The notes: generated by a model from the sequence alone, not told the origin. Shown: positions 1 to 8,876, numbered from the stretch's first letter. The stretch is DNA of 64,000 nt from Pelomonas sp. Root1237 (GCF_001425055.1 NZ_LMDK01000003.1:83529-147528); one strand, 5' to 3'. A program made the numbers and translations.

Positions 1-2
1 TG

Positions 3-515
3 CCTCGTTCGGAGCTGCTGGGCCTGCCGCTGCTGGTGTGGATTGCTGCCGCTGTCGCAGCGCTGGGATGGTGGCTGCTGCGCTGGCGCCGGGAAGGGCG
101 TGACCTCTACGCCTGCGGCGGCAACCCGGCTGCTGCGCGGGTCGTGGGCATCCCGGTGCCGCAGCGCATTCGCATGGCCTACACCTTGTCGGGCGCTTGT
201 GCCGGGCTTGCCGGCCTGCTCTGGGTCGGCCGCTATGCCATTGCTTTCACCGAACTGGCCGCCGGATTCGAGCTGACCGTGATTGCGGCCTGCGTCATCG
301 GCGGTGTCAGCATCGCGGGTGGCGTCGGCACGGTTGGCGGCGCGTTGCTGGGCGTGCTGTTCATCGGCGTCATCAATGCGGCCCTGCCGGTCATCCACGT
401 CTCGCCGTTCTGGCAGCAGGCGATTGCCGGCGCTGTCATCCTGGTTTCGGTGATGCTGAACTCGCGAGCACAGCGCCGGTCGGGGCAGCAGATCCTGGAA
501 AGGCGAGCGGCATGA
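3..515 (+). CDS. Sugar ABC transporter permease (partial, 5' end outside window)
   Basis: This is the C-terminal part (about 170 residues) of an inner-membrane permease of the BPD_transp_2 family (RbsC/RhaP/RhaQ type). The reading frame is open to the left edge, so the true start lies outside the window. The family signature ACGGNPAAARVVGIPV, the cytoplasmic loop of monosaccharide permeases, is present and is followed by glycine-rich transmembrane segments ending near FWQQAIAGAVILVSVML. The stop overlaps the start of the next permease (ATGA), so the two are co-translated and probably form a heterodimeric channel. The substrate cannot be read from the sequence; rhamnose or a similar sugar is a guess from the paired-permease layout. 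Confidence 0.85.
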   Translation, partial: PRSELLGLPLLVWIAAAVAALGWWLLRWRREGRDLYACGGNPAAARVVGIPVPQRIRMAYTLSGACAGLAGLLWVGRYAIAFTELAAGFELTVIAACVIGGVSIAGGVGTVGGALLGVLFIGVINAALPVIHVSPFWQQAIAGAVILVSVMLNSRAQRRSGQQILERRAA

Positions 516-1474
516 AGGCCTGGGGTTCCTGGGAATGGGTGCTGACGGCGCTGATCGTCGCCGTCTACGTCGGCTTCGGCCTGTGCATCGACGGTTTTGC
601 CTCGCCCTATGCGATCGCCGACAGCACGACCAATATGTCGGAAAAGGCCTTGATCGCGATGGCCATGGCTCTGCTGATCATTGCGGGCGAGATCGATCTC
701 TCCATCGCCGCGACGATGGCGCTGTGCTCCCTGGCCATGGGCTACGCGATGCAGGCCGGCGCAGGCCCGGCCGGCATGATCGCCGCCGCTCTGGGTTGCG
801 GCATCGTGTGTGGCGCATTCAACGGCTGGCTGGTCACGCGCTGGCAGCTGCCCTCCATCGTCGTCACCATCGGCACGCTGTCGCTCTACCGCGGCCTGGC
901 TCTGGTGTTGCTGGGCGACCAGGCCATCACGGGCTACCCGGAATGGTTGAGCCAGTGGGGCAACGGTACGCTGGGGGATCTTGCGGGTTGGCCGTGGCTG
1001 ATCGTGCCGATCGAGTTCGGCGTCATGTTGGCCGTGGCGGTGGTGTTCATGCTGCTGCAACACCGCACGGTCCATGGCCGCCGCATCTACGCCATTGGCG
1101 CCAACCCCGTGGCTGCGCGCTTCTCGGGCATTGCGGTGCAGCGCTACCGGCTGCTGCTGTTCACGGCTGCCGGCCTGATGGCGGCGCTGGCAGCCGTGCA
1201 GCTGACCGGCCGCATTGGCAGCACGCGGCCCAACCTCGCGCTGGGCTGGGAGCTGGACGCCATCACCATCGTGATCCTTGGCGGCGTGGCCATCGAAGGC
1301 GGCCGCGGCAGCATCGTGGGCGTGCTGTTGGCGGCGGTGCTGCTGGGCGGCTTCACCTTCGCACTTGGCATGTTGAACGTCTCCGGCATGGTGATGACGA
1401 CCGTCGTTGGCGGATTGCTCATCTGCGTCATGGTGCTACCGCACGGCTATCGATACGAAAGCACCAGCCCGTGA
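512..1474 (+). CDS. Sugar ABC transporter permease, second subunit
   Basis: A 320-residue inner-membrane permease of the same family as its upstream neighbour. It carries the family loop YAIGANPVAARFSGIAV near residue 195 and about nine hydrophobic segments. The ATG at 512 overlaps the upstream stop and gives a hydrophobic N-terminus, so I prefer it over farther upstream in-frame starts. With its neighbour it should form the membrane channel of a periplasmic-binding-protein-dependent sugar importer (paired permeases are typical of RhaP/RhaQ systems). No ATPase or binding protein follows, so those genes must lie to the left. Its last 28 bases overlap the 3' end of sctR on the opposite strand. 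Confidence 0.85.
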   Translation: MKAWGSWEWVLTALIVAVYVGFGLCIDGFASPYAIADSTTNMSEKALIAMAMALLIIAGEIDLSIAATMALCSLAMGYAMQAGAGPAGMIAAALGCGIVCGAFNGWLVTRWQLPSIVVTIGTLSLYRGLALVLLGDQAITGYPEWLSQWGNGTLGDLAGWPWLIVPIEFGVMLAVAVVFMLLQHRTVHGRRIYAIGANPVAARFSGIAVQRYRLLLFTAAGLMAALAAVQLTGRIGSTRPNLALGWELDAITIVILGGVAIEGGRGSIVGVLLAAVLLGGFTFALGMLNVSGMVMTTVVGGLLICVMVLPHGYRYESTSP

Positions 1475-2109
1475 ATCAAGCGGGCCCACCCGTCGAGCAT
1501 GACGAACAACAGCAATTTGAACGGCAGCGAAATGGTGGTCGGCGAGATCATTGACATGCCCAGCGCCAGCAGCACCGTCGCCACGATCAGGTCGACCACG
1601 ACAAACACCAGGTAGAGGACAAAACCGATCTGGAAGGCCCGCGTCAACTCGCTGAGCGTGAAGCTCGGCACCATCACCAGAAAGTCGTCGGCCTGCAGTC
1701 TGTCAGCCTGTTCCTTGGGCCAGATGGCGGCGGCCGACTTCAGGAAGAACTGGCGCTCGCGCTCATGCGTGTGCTTTTGCAGGAAGGCCTTGAGCGGCGC
1801 CTTGCCGGCGTCCAGCACCGTCACCACGTCGCTCCAGCCCTCGCTCTTGGCGCCAGCCTGGCGCTGACGCAGCGCGTCGGCCACTTCCATGCCCACCGGC
1901 GCCATGATGTAGACCGACAGGATGATGGCGATGCCGTTGAGCACCATGTTCGGCGGCGTCTGCTGCAGGCCGAGCGCGGTGCGCAGCAGGCCAAAGACGA
2001 TGACCAGCTTGGTGTAGCTGGTCACCATCATCGCGACGAAGGGCGCCACCCCGAAGGCGAGGATCAGCGCCACGAGCGTCATGGGCTCGGGCATGCCGGT
2101 GGTGTTCAT
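1447..2109 (-). CDS. sctR: T3SS export gate protein SctR (FliP/YscR family)
   Basis: A 220-residue protein of the usual SctR length. SctR is the most abundant subunit of the inner-membrane export gate SctR-S-T of type III secretion. The family block FGVAPFVAMMVTSYTKLVIV lies at residues 19-38, followed by LLRTALGLQQTPPNMVLNG, a hallmark of FliP/SctR proteins. Hydrophobic segments lie at both ends around a soluble middle part. It is the second gene of a leftward sctQ-sctR unit, three bases after sctQ, and is separated from sctS and sctT, which sit in the rightward operon. The 3' end overlaps the convergent sugar permease, marking the left edge of the secretion locus. Confidence 0.95.
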   Translation of the reverse strand: MNTTGMPEPMTLVALILAFGVAPFVAMMVTSYTKLVIVFGLLRTALGLQQTPPNMVLNGIAIILSVYIMAPVGMEVADALRQRQAGAKSEGWSDVVTVLDAGKAPLKAFLQKHTHERERQFFLKSAAAIWPKEQADRLQADDFLVMVPSFTLSELTRAFQIGFVLYLVFVVVDLIVATVLLALGMSMISPTTISLPFKLLLFVMLDGWARLIHGLVLSYR

Positions 2110-2111
2110 CG

Positions 2112-3191
2112 TCAGGTCTTCAGCTCGGTCGGCGCGAACTCGGAGACGCGCACGCCCAGGCGTTCACCGACCGCCACCAGGAAGCCTTTGCCCAGCACGT
2201 TGCCATGGGCCAGGATGCGCACCGGGCTGCGGTTCAGCGGCTGTGTCAGATCGAACACGTGGCCGGGGCCGATATTCCGCAACTCGCCGAGTGACAGGCT
2301 CAGATGACCCACCTCGAAGCGCAGCGCCACTTCCAGCGCATCGAGTCGGTCCAGCGGCAGGCCCGTCGCGTCGTCGCCCTCAGTGGCGGGGGCAAGCTCA
2401 TCTCGTTTCATCGAAAGGTCTCTCCATTGCGTGACGGTGATGCGCGAGCCCTCGGCACGCGCGATAAGTTGCCGGCCCGCAGGGCCACCCAGCTCGGCCT
2501 GCACGACCAAGCCCGCGCCGGCGGCGGTCCAGTGTTCGACGCTGACGATGTCGCCCGGCCGGATGCCGCGCACTTCGGCCAGGCTCAGCACGCTGGCGCC
2601 GATGCGGAAAGCCAGCGGCACGCGCAGGCTGTCGAAGCCGCTGCCCAAGGGGCCGGCCGAGGCCGCCGGCAAAGGCGGCACCAGCTTGTCGAGCGCCGAG
2701 GGGTCCTGGAACAGCAGCAAGCCCTGCCAGCGCCTAGGCTGGTCGTCGGCGGCTACCGTGAAGCAGACAGCGGACTCCGGCGGCAACAGTGACTCGGCGT
2801 CCTCATCGGGCTCGCCGGGCGACCATTCGAAATGCAGGCGCAGCGTGGCCTCCAGTGCGGTGGCCACCGGCTGCAGTGCATCGGCCAGCAGCACATAGCG
2901 CAACTCGGCTGGCAGCAGGGCATGGCTGCGCTCCTGCAGCAGTGCGGCCTGCGCGGGGGAATCCAGCATCAGCCAGCCCGTGTGAGGGCCGAGGCGGAAT
3001 CGATAACGGCCAAATCCAGTGAAATCCTGGATGCTGCCGAAATGCCACTGCAGGCGATGCCTCGCGCCCCGCAGCGTCAGCTCGATGGGCGGCGCGCGGC
3101 GGTCGTAGAGACGGTTGATAGCCAGGCAGGCGGGCGCCGGCAAGCGCATCAACGCGCTCACTTCGCTCAGATCGATCACGGCGGTAGGCAT
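2112..3191 (-). CDS. sctQ: T3SS sorting-platform C-ring protein SctQ (YscQ/HrcQ/FliM-FliN family)
   Basis: A protein of 359 residues when started at the ATG ending at 3191. An upstream in-frame extension would run through the two lux-box-like palindromes and is rejected. The C-terminal 75 residues form a SPOA domain (LSLGELRNIGPGHVFDL), and a weaker SPOA-like stretch lies around LSLAEVRGIRPGDIVSVEH, as expected for two-domain SctQ. In the cell it should form the cytoplasmic sorting platform with SctK, SctL and SctN. It begins the leftward sctQR unit. A box with the CT-N12-AG pattern lies 42 bp upstream of the start, with a TACGCT hexamer between them. Confidence 0.88.
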   Translation of the reverse strand: MPTAVIDLSEVSALMRLPAPACLAINRLYDRRAPPIELTLRGARHRLQWHFGSIQDFTGFGRYRFRLGPHTGWLMLDSPAQAALLQERSHALLPAELRYVLLADALQPVATALEATLRLHFEWSPGEPDEDAESLLPPESAVCFTVAADDQPRRWQGLLLFQDPSALDKLVPPLPAASAGPLGSGFDSLRVPLAFRIGASVLSLAEVRGIRPGDIVSVEHWTAAGAGLVVQAELGGPAGRQLIARAEGSRITVTQWRDLSMKRDELAPATEGDDATGLPLDRLDALEVALRFEVGHLSLSLGELRNIGPGHVFDLTQPLNRSPVRILAHGNVLGKGFLVAVGERLGVRVSEFAPTELKT

Positions 3192-3232
3192 CAGCACGCG
3201 GCGAGCGTAGCCATCCGCGGAGCTGGGAGGAA

Positions 3233-3248
3233 CTACGTGAATTCGTAG
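3233..3248. promoter_or_regulatory. lux-box-like operator 1 (sctQ side)
   Basis: The sequence is CTACGTGAATTCGTAG, 5-bp inverted arms around a 6-bp centre. It fits the CT-N12-AG pattern of LuxR-family binding sites. Reading leftward, the hexamer TACGCT (3209-3204) lies 23 bp beyond it, suitable as a -10 element for sctQ. Two further copies occur at 3271 and 15208. Protein binding is inferred. Confidence 0.6.
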
Positions 3249-3270
3249 CACCGCGCATAACGGCGGGGCG

Positions 3271-3286
3271 CTACGGGGACTCGTAG
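3271..3286. promoter_or_regulatory. lux-box-like operator 2 (sctV side)
   Basis: The sequence is CTACGGGGACTCGTAG, with the same arms as operator 1, whose centre lies 38 bp away. Reading rightward, a TAGAGT hexamer (3310-3315) lies 23 bp beyond the box. The box would therefore be centred near -42 of a transcript starting around 3322, the position at which LuxR-type activators typically overlap the -35 region. Binding is inferred. Confidence 0.6.
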
Positions 3287-3322
3287 TGGTGCGTAAAAAA
3301 GTCACGCCATAGAGTGCTTCGC

Positions 3323-5437
3323 ATGGCCGACCCCGCACCGAACGCACTGCAAAGACACCTGCCGCGACGCAGCGGCATGAAGGACCTGATCGCCAGCGCG
3401 GGCCGCCACAACGACCTGCTGCTGGCCGGCATGCTGGTGGCCATCGTCGCGCTGTTCGTGCTGCCGCTGCCCACGCCGTTGCTGGACTTCCTGATCGCCG
3501 CCAACCTGTCGATGAGCCTGACCCTGCTCATCGTGGCGATGTATGTGCCGTCGGCGCTGTCGCTGTCCACCTTCCCGTCGCTGCTGCTGTTCACGACGCT
3601 GTTCCGGCTGGCGCTGAACATCGCATCGACCAAGCTCATCCTGCTGCACGCCAATGCGGGTCACATCATCGACACCTTCGGCAAGCTGATCGTCGGCAAC
3701 AACGTCGTGGTCGGCGGCGTGGTGTTCCTGATCATCGCCATCGTGCAGTTCATCGTCGTCGCCAAAGGCTCCGAACGCGTGGCCGAGGTGGCGGCGCGCT
3801 TCGCGCTGGACGCCATGCCCGGCAAGCAGATGAGCATCGACGCCGACGTGCGCGCCGGCGTGCTGTCGTCGGTGCAGGCGCAAAAGCGCCGCCAGCAGCT
3901 GGAGCAGGAGTGCTCGCTGCACGGCGCGATGGACGGCGCGATGAAGTTCGTCAAGGGCGACGCCATCGCCGGCATCGTCATCGCCCTGGTCAACATCCTC
4001 GCCGGCCTGGCCATCGGCACGCTGATGCACGACATGAGCATCGGCGGCGCGCTGCAGCGCTACGCCATCCTCACCGTGGGCGACGGCATGGTGTCGCAGA
4101 TCCCGTCGCTGCTGGTGTCCATCGCCTCGGGCGTGGTCATCACCCGCGTGTCGGCCGACGGCGAGCCGCACGGGGGCCAGCTGGCCAACCAGATCAGCCG
4201 CCAGTTGATGGCCCATCCCCGTGCGTTGGTGATTGCTGGCCTGGCCACCGCCAGCTTCCTGCTTGTGCCCGGCTTTCCCAAGTGGGTCTTCGGCACGCTG
4301 GCGCTGGTGGTGCTGGGCGCCGGGCTGCTGACGCGCCGGCTGCTTGACAGCCGCCGCACGCCGGCCTGGATGTCCTATCGCGACGCGGACGACGACGGTG
4401 GCGAGGTGGTGCAGGGCGCCATCGCCGCACCGCTGGAGCTGCGCCTGTCCACCGGCCTGCGCGGGCGCCTGGACCGCCCCGCGCTGGACCTGCGCATGGC
4501 CGCGGCCAAGGCCCGCGTCGAGAGCGACCTGGGGCCGGTGTTCCCGCGCGTGCAGGTCGGCTGGGGCAGCGGCCTGGGCGACAACCAGTACCAGGTGCTG
4601 GTGCAGGACGTGGTGGTCTCGCAAGGCACGCTGCGGCCGGGCAGCTGGCTGCTCGACGCGGCCGAGGCCGCCACGCCGCCGGCGGGCGCCGAGGTGGCGG
4701 AGCCCTTTGGGCCTTTCTCGCGGGTCGTATGGGTCGATGCCGCACCGACAGCGGTCCGTGCCTGGACCTGCGAAGACGTGCTGGGCCTGCATGTGGACCA
4801 TGCGGTGCGTCGCCACATCGCCCAGCTGATCGGCCTGCAGGAGGTGCAGCGCCTGCTGCACGCGGCGCAGCGCGAGGTGCCCGAGCTGGCGGCGGAAGTG
4901 GCACGCGCCGTTCCGTTGCAACGCCTGGCCGAGGTGCTGCGCCGGCTGCTGCAGGAGAACGTCCCCATCCGCAACCTGCACGCCATCTTCGAGAGCCTGG
5001 CAATCTGGGCACCTACGGAGCCCGACGTCGTCGCGCTGACGGAGCTGGTGCGCATCGATCTCGGCCGCTTCATCACCAGCCGCCACGTCGGCGCGCGGCG
5101 CGAGTTGCACGCCATCCTGTTCGAGTCCAGCCTGATCGACCGCGTGCAGGCCGCCATCGAGCGCTCGCCGCGCGGCAACCTGCTGCTGCTCGATCCCGCG
5201 GTGGCGCAGGACGTGCGCGAACAGGTGCGCCGCATCCTCGGTGGCGCCCAGCAGCGCGTGGTGGCCATCGTGTCATCCGATACGCGGCGCTACATCAAGA
5301 CGCTGATCGAGCCGGTGGCGCCCCAGCTGGCGGTGCTGTCCTACCAGGAGGTCGACGAGGACGTCGCACTGCAGCCGGTGGGCTGGGTCAGCAACCCGCA
5401 GCCCCAGACCCTCACCCCGATCGCGGAGGCGGCATGA
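3323..5437 (+). CDS. sctV: T3SS major export apparatus protein SctV (FlhA/YscV/HrcV family)
   Basis: About 704 residues, the usual FHIPEP-family length. The N-terminal half has about eight transmembrane segments, with conserved stretches such as FTTLFRLALNIASTKLILL and SERVAEVAARFALDAMPGKQ. The C-terminal half from about residue 340 is the cytoplasmic nonamer-forming domain that receives chaperone-substrate complexes. Candidate starts are GTG 3314, ATG 3323 and ATG 3377. The last puts 12 residues before the first membrane segment, as in homologues, and would give a normal leader if transcription begins near 3322. It opens the rightward operon, and its stop overlaps the sctS start (ATGA). Confidence 0.95.
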   Translation: MADPAPNALQRHLPRRSGMKDLIASAGRHNDLLLAGMLVAIVALFVLPLPTPLLDFLIAANLSMSLTLLIVAMYVPSALSLSTFPSLLLFTTLFRLALNIASTKLILLHANAGHIIDTFGKLIVGNNVVVGGVVFLIIAIVQFIVVAKGSERVAEVAARFALDAMPGKQMSIDADVRAGVLSSVQAQKRRQQLEQECSLHGAMDGAMKFVKGDAIAGIVIALVNILAGLAIGTLMHDMSIGGALQRYAILTVGDGMVSQIPSLLVSIASGVVITRVSADGEPHGGQLANQISRQLMAHPRALVIAGLATASFLLVPGFPKWVFGTLALVVLGAGLLTRRLLDSRRTPAWMSYRDADDDGGEVVQGAIAAPLELRLSTGLRGRLDRPALDLRMAAAKARVESDLGPVFPRVQVGWGSGLGDNQYQVLVQDVVVSQGTLRPGSWLLDAAEAATPPAGAEVAEPFGPFSRVVWVDAAPTAVRAWTCEDVLGLHVDHAVRRHIAQLIGLQEVQRLLHAAQREVPELAAEVARAVPLQRLAEVLRRLLQENVPIRNLHAIFESLAIWAPTEPDVVALTELVRIDLGRFITSRHVGARRELHAILFESSLIDRVQAAIERSPRGNLLLLDPAVAQDVREQVRRILGGAQQRVVAIVSSDTRRYIKTLIEPVAPQLAVLSYQEVDEDVALQPVGWVSNPQPQTLTPIAEAA

Positions 5438-5700
5438 CGCCGCAAACCATCCTCGACATCACGCGCGAAGGACTGTTGATCGTGCTGATGGTCTCGCTGC
5501 CCATGGTGCTGGTGTCCACGCTGACCTCTCTGGTCGTGGCGGTGCTTCAGGCGGTCACGCAGATCCAGGACCAGAGCATCGGCCAGTCCGTGCGGCTGAT
5601 CGTGGTGCTGATCGCCCTGGTGGTGACCGCCGGCTGGCTCGGCCGCGATGTGTTGCGCTTCGCCGAGCGTGCTTTCCAAATCCTGACTTCGCTGACCTGA
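5434..5700 (+). CDS. sctS: T3SS export gate protein SctS (FliQ/YscS family)
   Basis: An 88-residue protein with two hydrophobic hairpin segments, matching the FliQ/SctS family in length and layout. The stretch VLVSTLTSLVVAVLQAVTQI followed by QDQSI is characteristic. SctS contributes four copies to the export gate together with SctR and SctT. The ATG overlaps the sctV stop by four bases, and its own TGA shares a base with the sctC start (TGATG), indicating translational coupling. It is separated from sctR, which is often its neighbour elsewhere. Confidence 0.93.
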   Translation: MTPQTILDITREGLLIVLMVSLPMVLVSTLTSLVVAVLQAVTQIQDQSIGQSVRLIVVLIALVVTAGWLGRDVLRFAERAFQILTSLT

Positions 5701-7430
5701 TGCTGCTGCGTTCACTCCACGTCCTGGGCTGCCTGGCTGGCCTGTTGGCGGCACTATGGGCTGGTTCCGCCACGGCGGCCGACCTGCCGCGCAACGGCAG
5801 GCCCTTCCGCATGGAAGCCAACGAGAAGCCGGTAGGCGACTTCCTGCGCGAGCTGGCGGCGTCGCAGGGCGTCACGGCGGTCATCGACGGCAAGGTCGGC
5901 GGCACCATCAGCGGCCGCTTCGCCATCACCGGCAGCCAGCCCGGTGCGGTGCAGATGGTGCTGAGCAATATCTGCGCGGCCAACGGGTTGACCTGGTATT
6001 ACGACGGTGCCTTCCTGTTTGTCGATCCGGCCGCCGACACGCGCAGCGAGGTGTTCACCATCGCCGGCAAGAACGCGCAGCGCATCGCCGACACGCTGGC
6101 CCGGCTCAAGATTGCCGACGCCCGCTATCCGCTGCAGATCAGCGAGGCGGATGGCAACGTCTACGTCTCGGGTCCCAAGCGCTATGTGGAGCTGGTGCGC
6201 CAGACGGTGCGGCTGATCGACCAGCGTGCGGCCCGCGACGACCGTGCCGAGGTGCAGGTGTTCCCGCTGCGCTATGCCTGGGCCGCCGACTTCAAGATCA
6301 ACCGCGCCGGCAAGCAGGTGTCCATCCCCGGCGTGGCGACCGTGCTGCGCAATCTGTATGGCCGCACCGGCGCGGTGCGAGCGTCAGCGCCTTCGGCCGT
6401 GACAGGGCCGGTGCGCCGCACCAAGCTCGGCGTCAGCGCCGACGCCGGCGTGGCCAAGCTGTCCAGCGAGGGCAGCAGTGCCGCTGAGGACGATGGCGAC
6501 GGCGGCAGCCCCGAGTTCTCCAGCGGTGAATTGCCGCAGTTCCAGCCCGACACGCGGCTCAACGCGGTGCTGGTGCGCGACACGCCCGAGCGCATGGCGC
6601 GCTACGAGAAGCTGATCCAGACCATGGACGTGCGGCCGCGCCTGATCGAGATCGAGGTCACGATCATGGACATCAGCACCAACACGCTGGACAGCCTGGG
6701 CGTGGACTGGCGGCTGCATTCCCGCCACGGCGACCTGCAGATCGGCCGCGGCAACCTGCCGCCACTGACCTTCGGCAACGCCAACTCCGAGGCCGGCCAG
6801 GTTGTCACCGTCAACCCGCAGGGCAACCCCAGCACGCCACTGGGCGCACTGTTCACCGCCTCCATCGGCAACGACCTGCGCAACTACCTGCTGACCCGCG
6901 TCAGCGCGCTGGCACAGAAGGGCAATGCCAACTTCATTGCGCGGCCCAAGGTGCTGACGCTGGACAACAACGAGGCAGTGCTGGAGAACCTCAGCGAGTT
7001 CTATGTGCGGGTCGACGGTTTCCAGGATTCGAGCCTGTACAGCGTCACGGCCGGCACCGCGGTGCGCGTGACTCCCTTGATCGTCGACGACAAGGAGGGC
7101 CGCGGCGTGTTGATGTCCATCGACATCGAGGACGGCGACGTCAGCAGCACCACCGTCGACCGCATCCCCGTCGTGCGGCGGCGCACCGTCAACACCCAGG
7201 CGCTGGTGGACGAAGGCACGAGCCTGCTGATCGCCGGCTACACCTCGGAGGAGAAGGCCAACGCGACCTCGGGCGTGCCGCTGCTGTCCAGCATCCCGGT
7301 GCTGGGCAAGCTGTTCCAGTACAGCGAGAAGAAGCAGAACAACATGGAGCGCTTCTACCTGCTGACGCCGCGCCTCGTCACGCCCGGCAGCAAACCTTCG
7401 CTGCCGGTGCAACAGGAGCCTACGCAATGA
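5700..7430 (+). CDS. sctC: T3SS outer-membrane secretin SctC (YscC/HrcC family)
   Basis: A 576-residue secretin that should form the outer-membrane ring. A Sec signal peptide of about 26 residues ends at GSATA. It is followed by N0 and N1 domains and, after an acidic Ser/Gly/Glu-rich linker around residues 255-280, the N3 and secretin domains. The C-terminal secretin signature VPLLSSIPVLGKLFQYSEKK lies near residues 525-545. It lies between sctS and sctD with four-base overlaps on each side. No pilotin gene is seen nearby. The first membrane-inserting strands are expected around residues 380-470, by family analogy. Confidence 0.95.
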   Translation: MLLRSLHVLGCLAGLLAALWAGSATAADLPRNGRPFRMEANEKPVGDFLRELAASQGVTAVIDGKVGGTISGRFAITGSQPGAVQMVLSNICAANGLTWYYDGAFLFVDPAADTRSEVFTIAGKNAQRIADTLARLKIADARYPLQISEADGNVYVSGPKRYVELVRQTVRLIDQRAARDDRAEVQVFPLRYAWAADFKINRAGKQVSIPGVATVLRNLYGRTGAVRASAPSAVTGPVRRTKLGVSADAGVAKLSSEGSSAAEDDGDGGSPEFSSGELPQFQPDTRLNAVLVRDTPERMARYEKLIQTMDVRPRLIEIEVTIMDISTNTLDSLGVDWRLHSRHGDLQIGRGNLPPLTFGNANSEAGQVVTVNPQGNPSTPLGALFTASIGNDLRNYLLTRVSALAQKGNANFIARPKVLTLDNNEAVLENLSEFYVRVDGFQDSSLYSVTAGTAVRVTPLIVDDKEGRGVLMSIDIEDGDVSSTTVDRIPVVRRRTVNTQALVDEGTSLLIAGYTSEEKANATSGVPLLSSIPVLGKLFQYSEKKQNNMERFYLLTPRLVTPGSKPSLPVQQEPTQ

Positions 7431-8557
7431 ACGCGCGGGCCCACACCACCACGGCCGCCGTGCCGGGCTGGTGCCTGCGCTTCCTCAGTGGCGCGGTCAA
7501 GGGCCGCACCATCGCGCTCAAGCCGGGCGTCAACACGCTGGGCGCTTCGGGTGAGTGCGAGGTCATGCTGCCCGGCAGCGACGTGCTGCCGCGCCACCTG
7601 GTGTTCACGGTGGGCGAACTGGCGATGTCGCTGCAGAAGGTCGGCGCGGCCGCCGTGAAGCTCAACGGCCAGGACTTGCAGGCCCAGCGCAAGGGCGTGG
7701 TGGCGGGCGACGTGGTGTCGGTCGGCAGCATCGACTTCCAGGTCGACCGCAGCTATCCAGCGCCCGAGCACGACGACCCGGCGTCCGAGTGGGCCGAAAG
7801 CATCATGCCCGGCGACGCGCCTCCGGCCGCTCTGCTCCAAGCGCCCGCGCGCCGTGGCTCGCCCTGGCTGAGCGTGGCGCTGGTGGTGCTGGCGCTCGGC
7901 GGTGCGGCCGGCGTGCTGGCCTGGGCCGGCAGCGCGGGCAGCTCGACGCGAGTCGCCACGGTTGACCTGGCCGAGGTGGAGAAGGCCCTGAAGCCCTTCC
8001 CCGAGGTGGAAGTGGTGGCGGTCGCCGGCGGACGTTTCAACGTGCGCGGCTATGTCGAATCGCGCCAGCGCAAGCAGGCGCTGGCGGAGGCCATGGCGCC
8101 TTTTGGCCGGCAGGTCAGCACCAGCGTGCACGCGGCCGAGGACATCGTCGAGCAGGCGCGCCGCTACGTGAGCGACCCCGGCATCTCGATGAGCTACACG
8201 GGCCAGGGCCGGCTGGTGGTGGCCGGCGCTACCGAGGACGAATCGGTGCGCCAGAAGATCCGTCGCCTGGCCGACGACCTGCACCCGGCGGTGCTGGTGT
8301 CCGACCAGGTGAAGCTGCGGCCGCGGCCCCAGGTCGACCGCGCGGGCGAGCTGCAACGCGCGCAGTGGGACGCGTGGCAGAGCGTGCTGCCGTCGCGCAT
8401 GGTCAGCATCACGCAGGACGCCAGTGGCATGAGCTACATCCAGCTCGCCAATGGCAACCGCTACTACGAGGGGGCGGTGCTCAAGTCGGGCGCCGAACTC
8501 AAGCGCATCGAGGCCGACGGCCTGGTGGTGTCACCAGGCAGGGAGGGCGCGCGATGA
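7427..8557 (+). CDS. sctD: T3SS inner-membrane ring protein SctD (YscD/PrgH family)
   Basis: A 376-residue protein. An N-terminal cytoplasmic FHA-like domain spans about residues 12-108. A Pro/Ala linker leads to one transmembrane segment at about 144-167 (LSVALVVLALGGAAGVLAWA). The rest is a periplasmic part made of small ring-building modules. This layout is that of SctD, which forms the outer of the two inner-membrane rings around SctJ and contacts the secretin. The start overlaps the sctC stop (ATGA), and the stop overlaps a tiny downstream frame in the same way. The FHA domain probably has a docking role for the SctK sorting platform rather than phosphothreonine binding, as in other SctD proteins. 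Confidence 0.9.
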   Translation: MNARAHTTTAAVPGWCLRFLSGAVKGRTIALKPGVNTLGASGECEVMLPGSDVLPRHLVFTVGELAMSLQKVGAAAVKLNGQDLQAQRKGVVAGDVVSVGSIDFQVDRSYPAPEHDDPASEWAESIMPGDAPPAALLQAPARRGSPWLSVALVVLALGGAAGVLAWAGSAGSSTRVATVDLAEVEKALKPFPEVEVVAVAGGRFNVRGYVESRQRKQALAEAMAPFGRQVSTSVHAAEDIVEQARRYVSDPGISMSYTGQGRLVVAGATEDESVRQKIRRLADDLHPAVLVSDQVKLRPRPQVDRAGELQRAQWDAWQSVLPSRMVSITQDASGMSYIQLANGNRYYEGAVLKSGAELKRIEADGLVVSPGREGAR

Positions 8558-8652
8558 GCACCAAGGGATTTCGCACCGGAGGCCTGGCCTTCGTGCGGAA
8601 TGCCTCCGTCCATGAGGGCGGGGGCGATTTTTGTCATGTCATCAACCTTTGA
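8554..8652 (+). CDS. Possible 32-residue peptide between sctD and the needle candidate
   Basis: An ATG overlaps the sctD stop (ATGA), as between many genes of this operon, and opens a frame of 32 residues beginning MSTKGFRTGG. The position corresponds to sctE/yscE in the Yersinia-type order D-E-F. The peptide is much shorter than YscE-type needle chaperones (about 65 residues) and no motif is visible. It could be a coupling leader, a decayed gene or simply untranslated. I do not assign a function. Confidence 0.25.
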   Translation: MSTKGFRTGGLAFVRNASVHEGGGDFCHVINL

Positions 8653-8668
8653 CGTTAGGAGTCAAACC

Positions 8669-8863
8669 ATGGCCGTAGCCGCACCCGAGTCCGGACTGGA
8701 CAGCAAGGCAATCCTGGAACAGAACAAGCAGCTGACCATCTTCAGCACCGTGACGTCGCAGAGCGCCCAGCGCACCGCGGCCATCACGTCGGCCAACGCC
8801 CAGCAGACCAACACGGTCCTGCAGGCGGCCAGCGACGTTCGCCAGCAGTCGCAGAAGGTCTGA
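8669..8863 (+). CDS. Small helical protein, candidate T3SS needle/pilus subunit SctF
   Basis: A 64-residue protein with a good ribosome site (TTAGGAG, about 8 bp before the ATG). It is rich in Ala, Gln, Ser and Thr with few charges and no Cys, and is predicted to be almost wholly helical after residue 10. It lies between sctD and sctI, where sctF sits in several T3SS operons, and is followed by a strong hairpin that could raise its mRNA level relative to downstream genes. I see no clear needle signature, and it is shorter than most needle subunits (75-90 residues). The SctF call therefore rests on position, size and composition. An alternative is a needle-associated chaperone. Confidence 0.5.
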   Translation: MAVAAPESGLDSKAILEQNKQLTIFSTVTSQSAQRTAAITSANAQQTNTVLQAASDVRQQSQKV

Positions 8864-8876
8864 CCTTCCGCTTGTT

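Noticed and set aside
3302-5110. Long open frame (about 600 codons) on the minus strand opposite sctV
   Set aside because: Its translation is His/Gln/Arg/Ala-rich with no domain, a usual shadow of GC-rich coding DNA; sctV on the plus strand explains the region.
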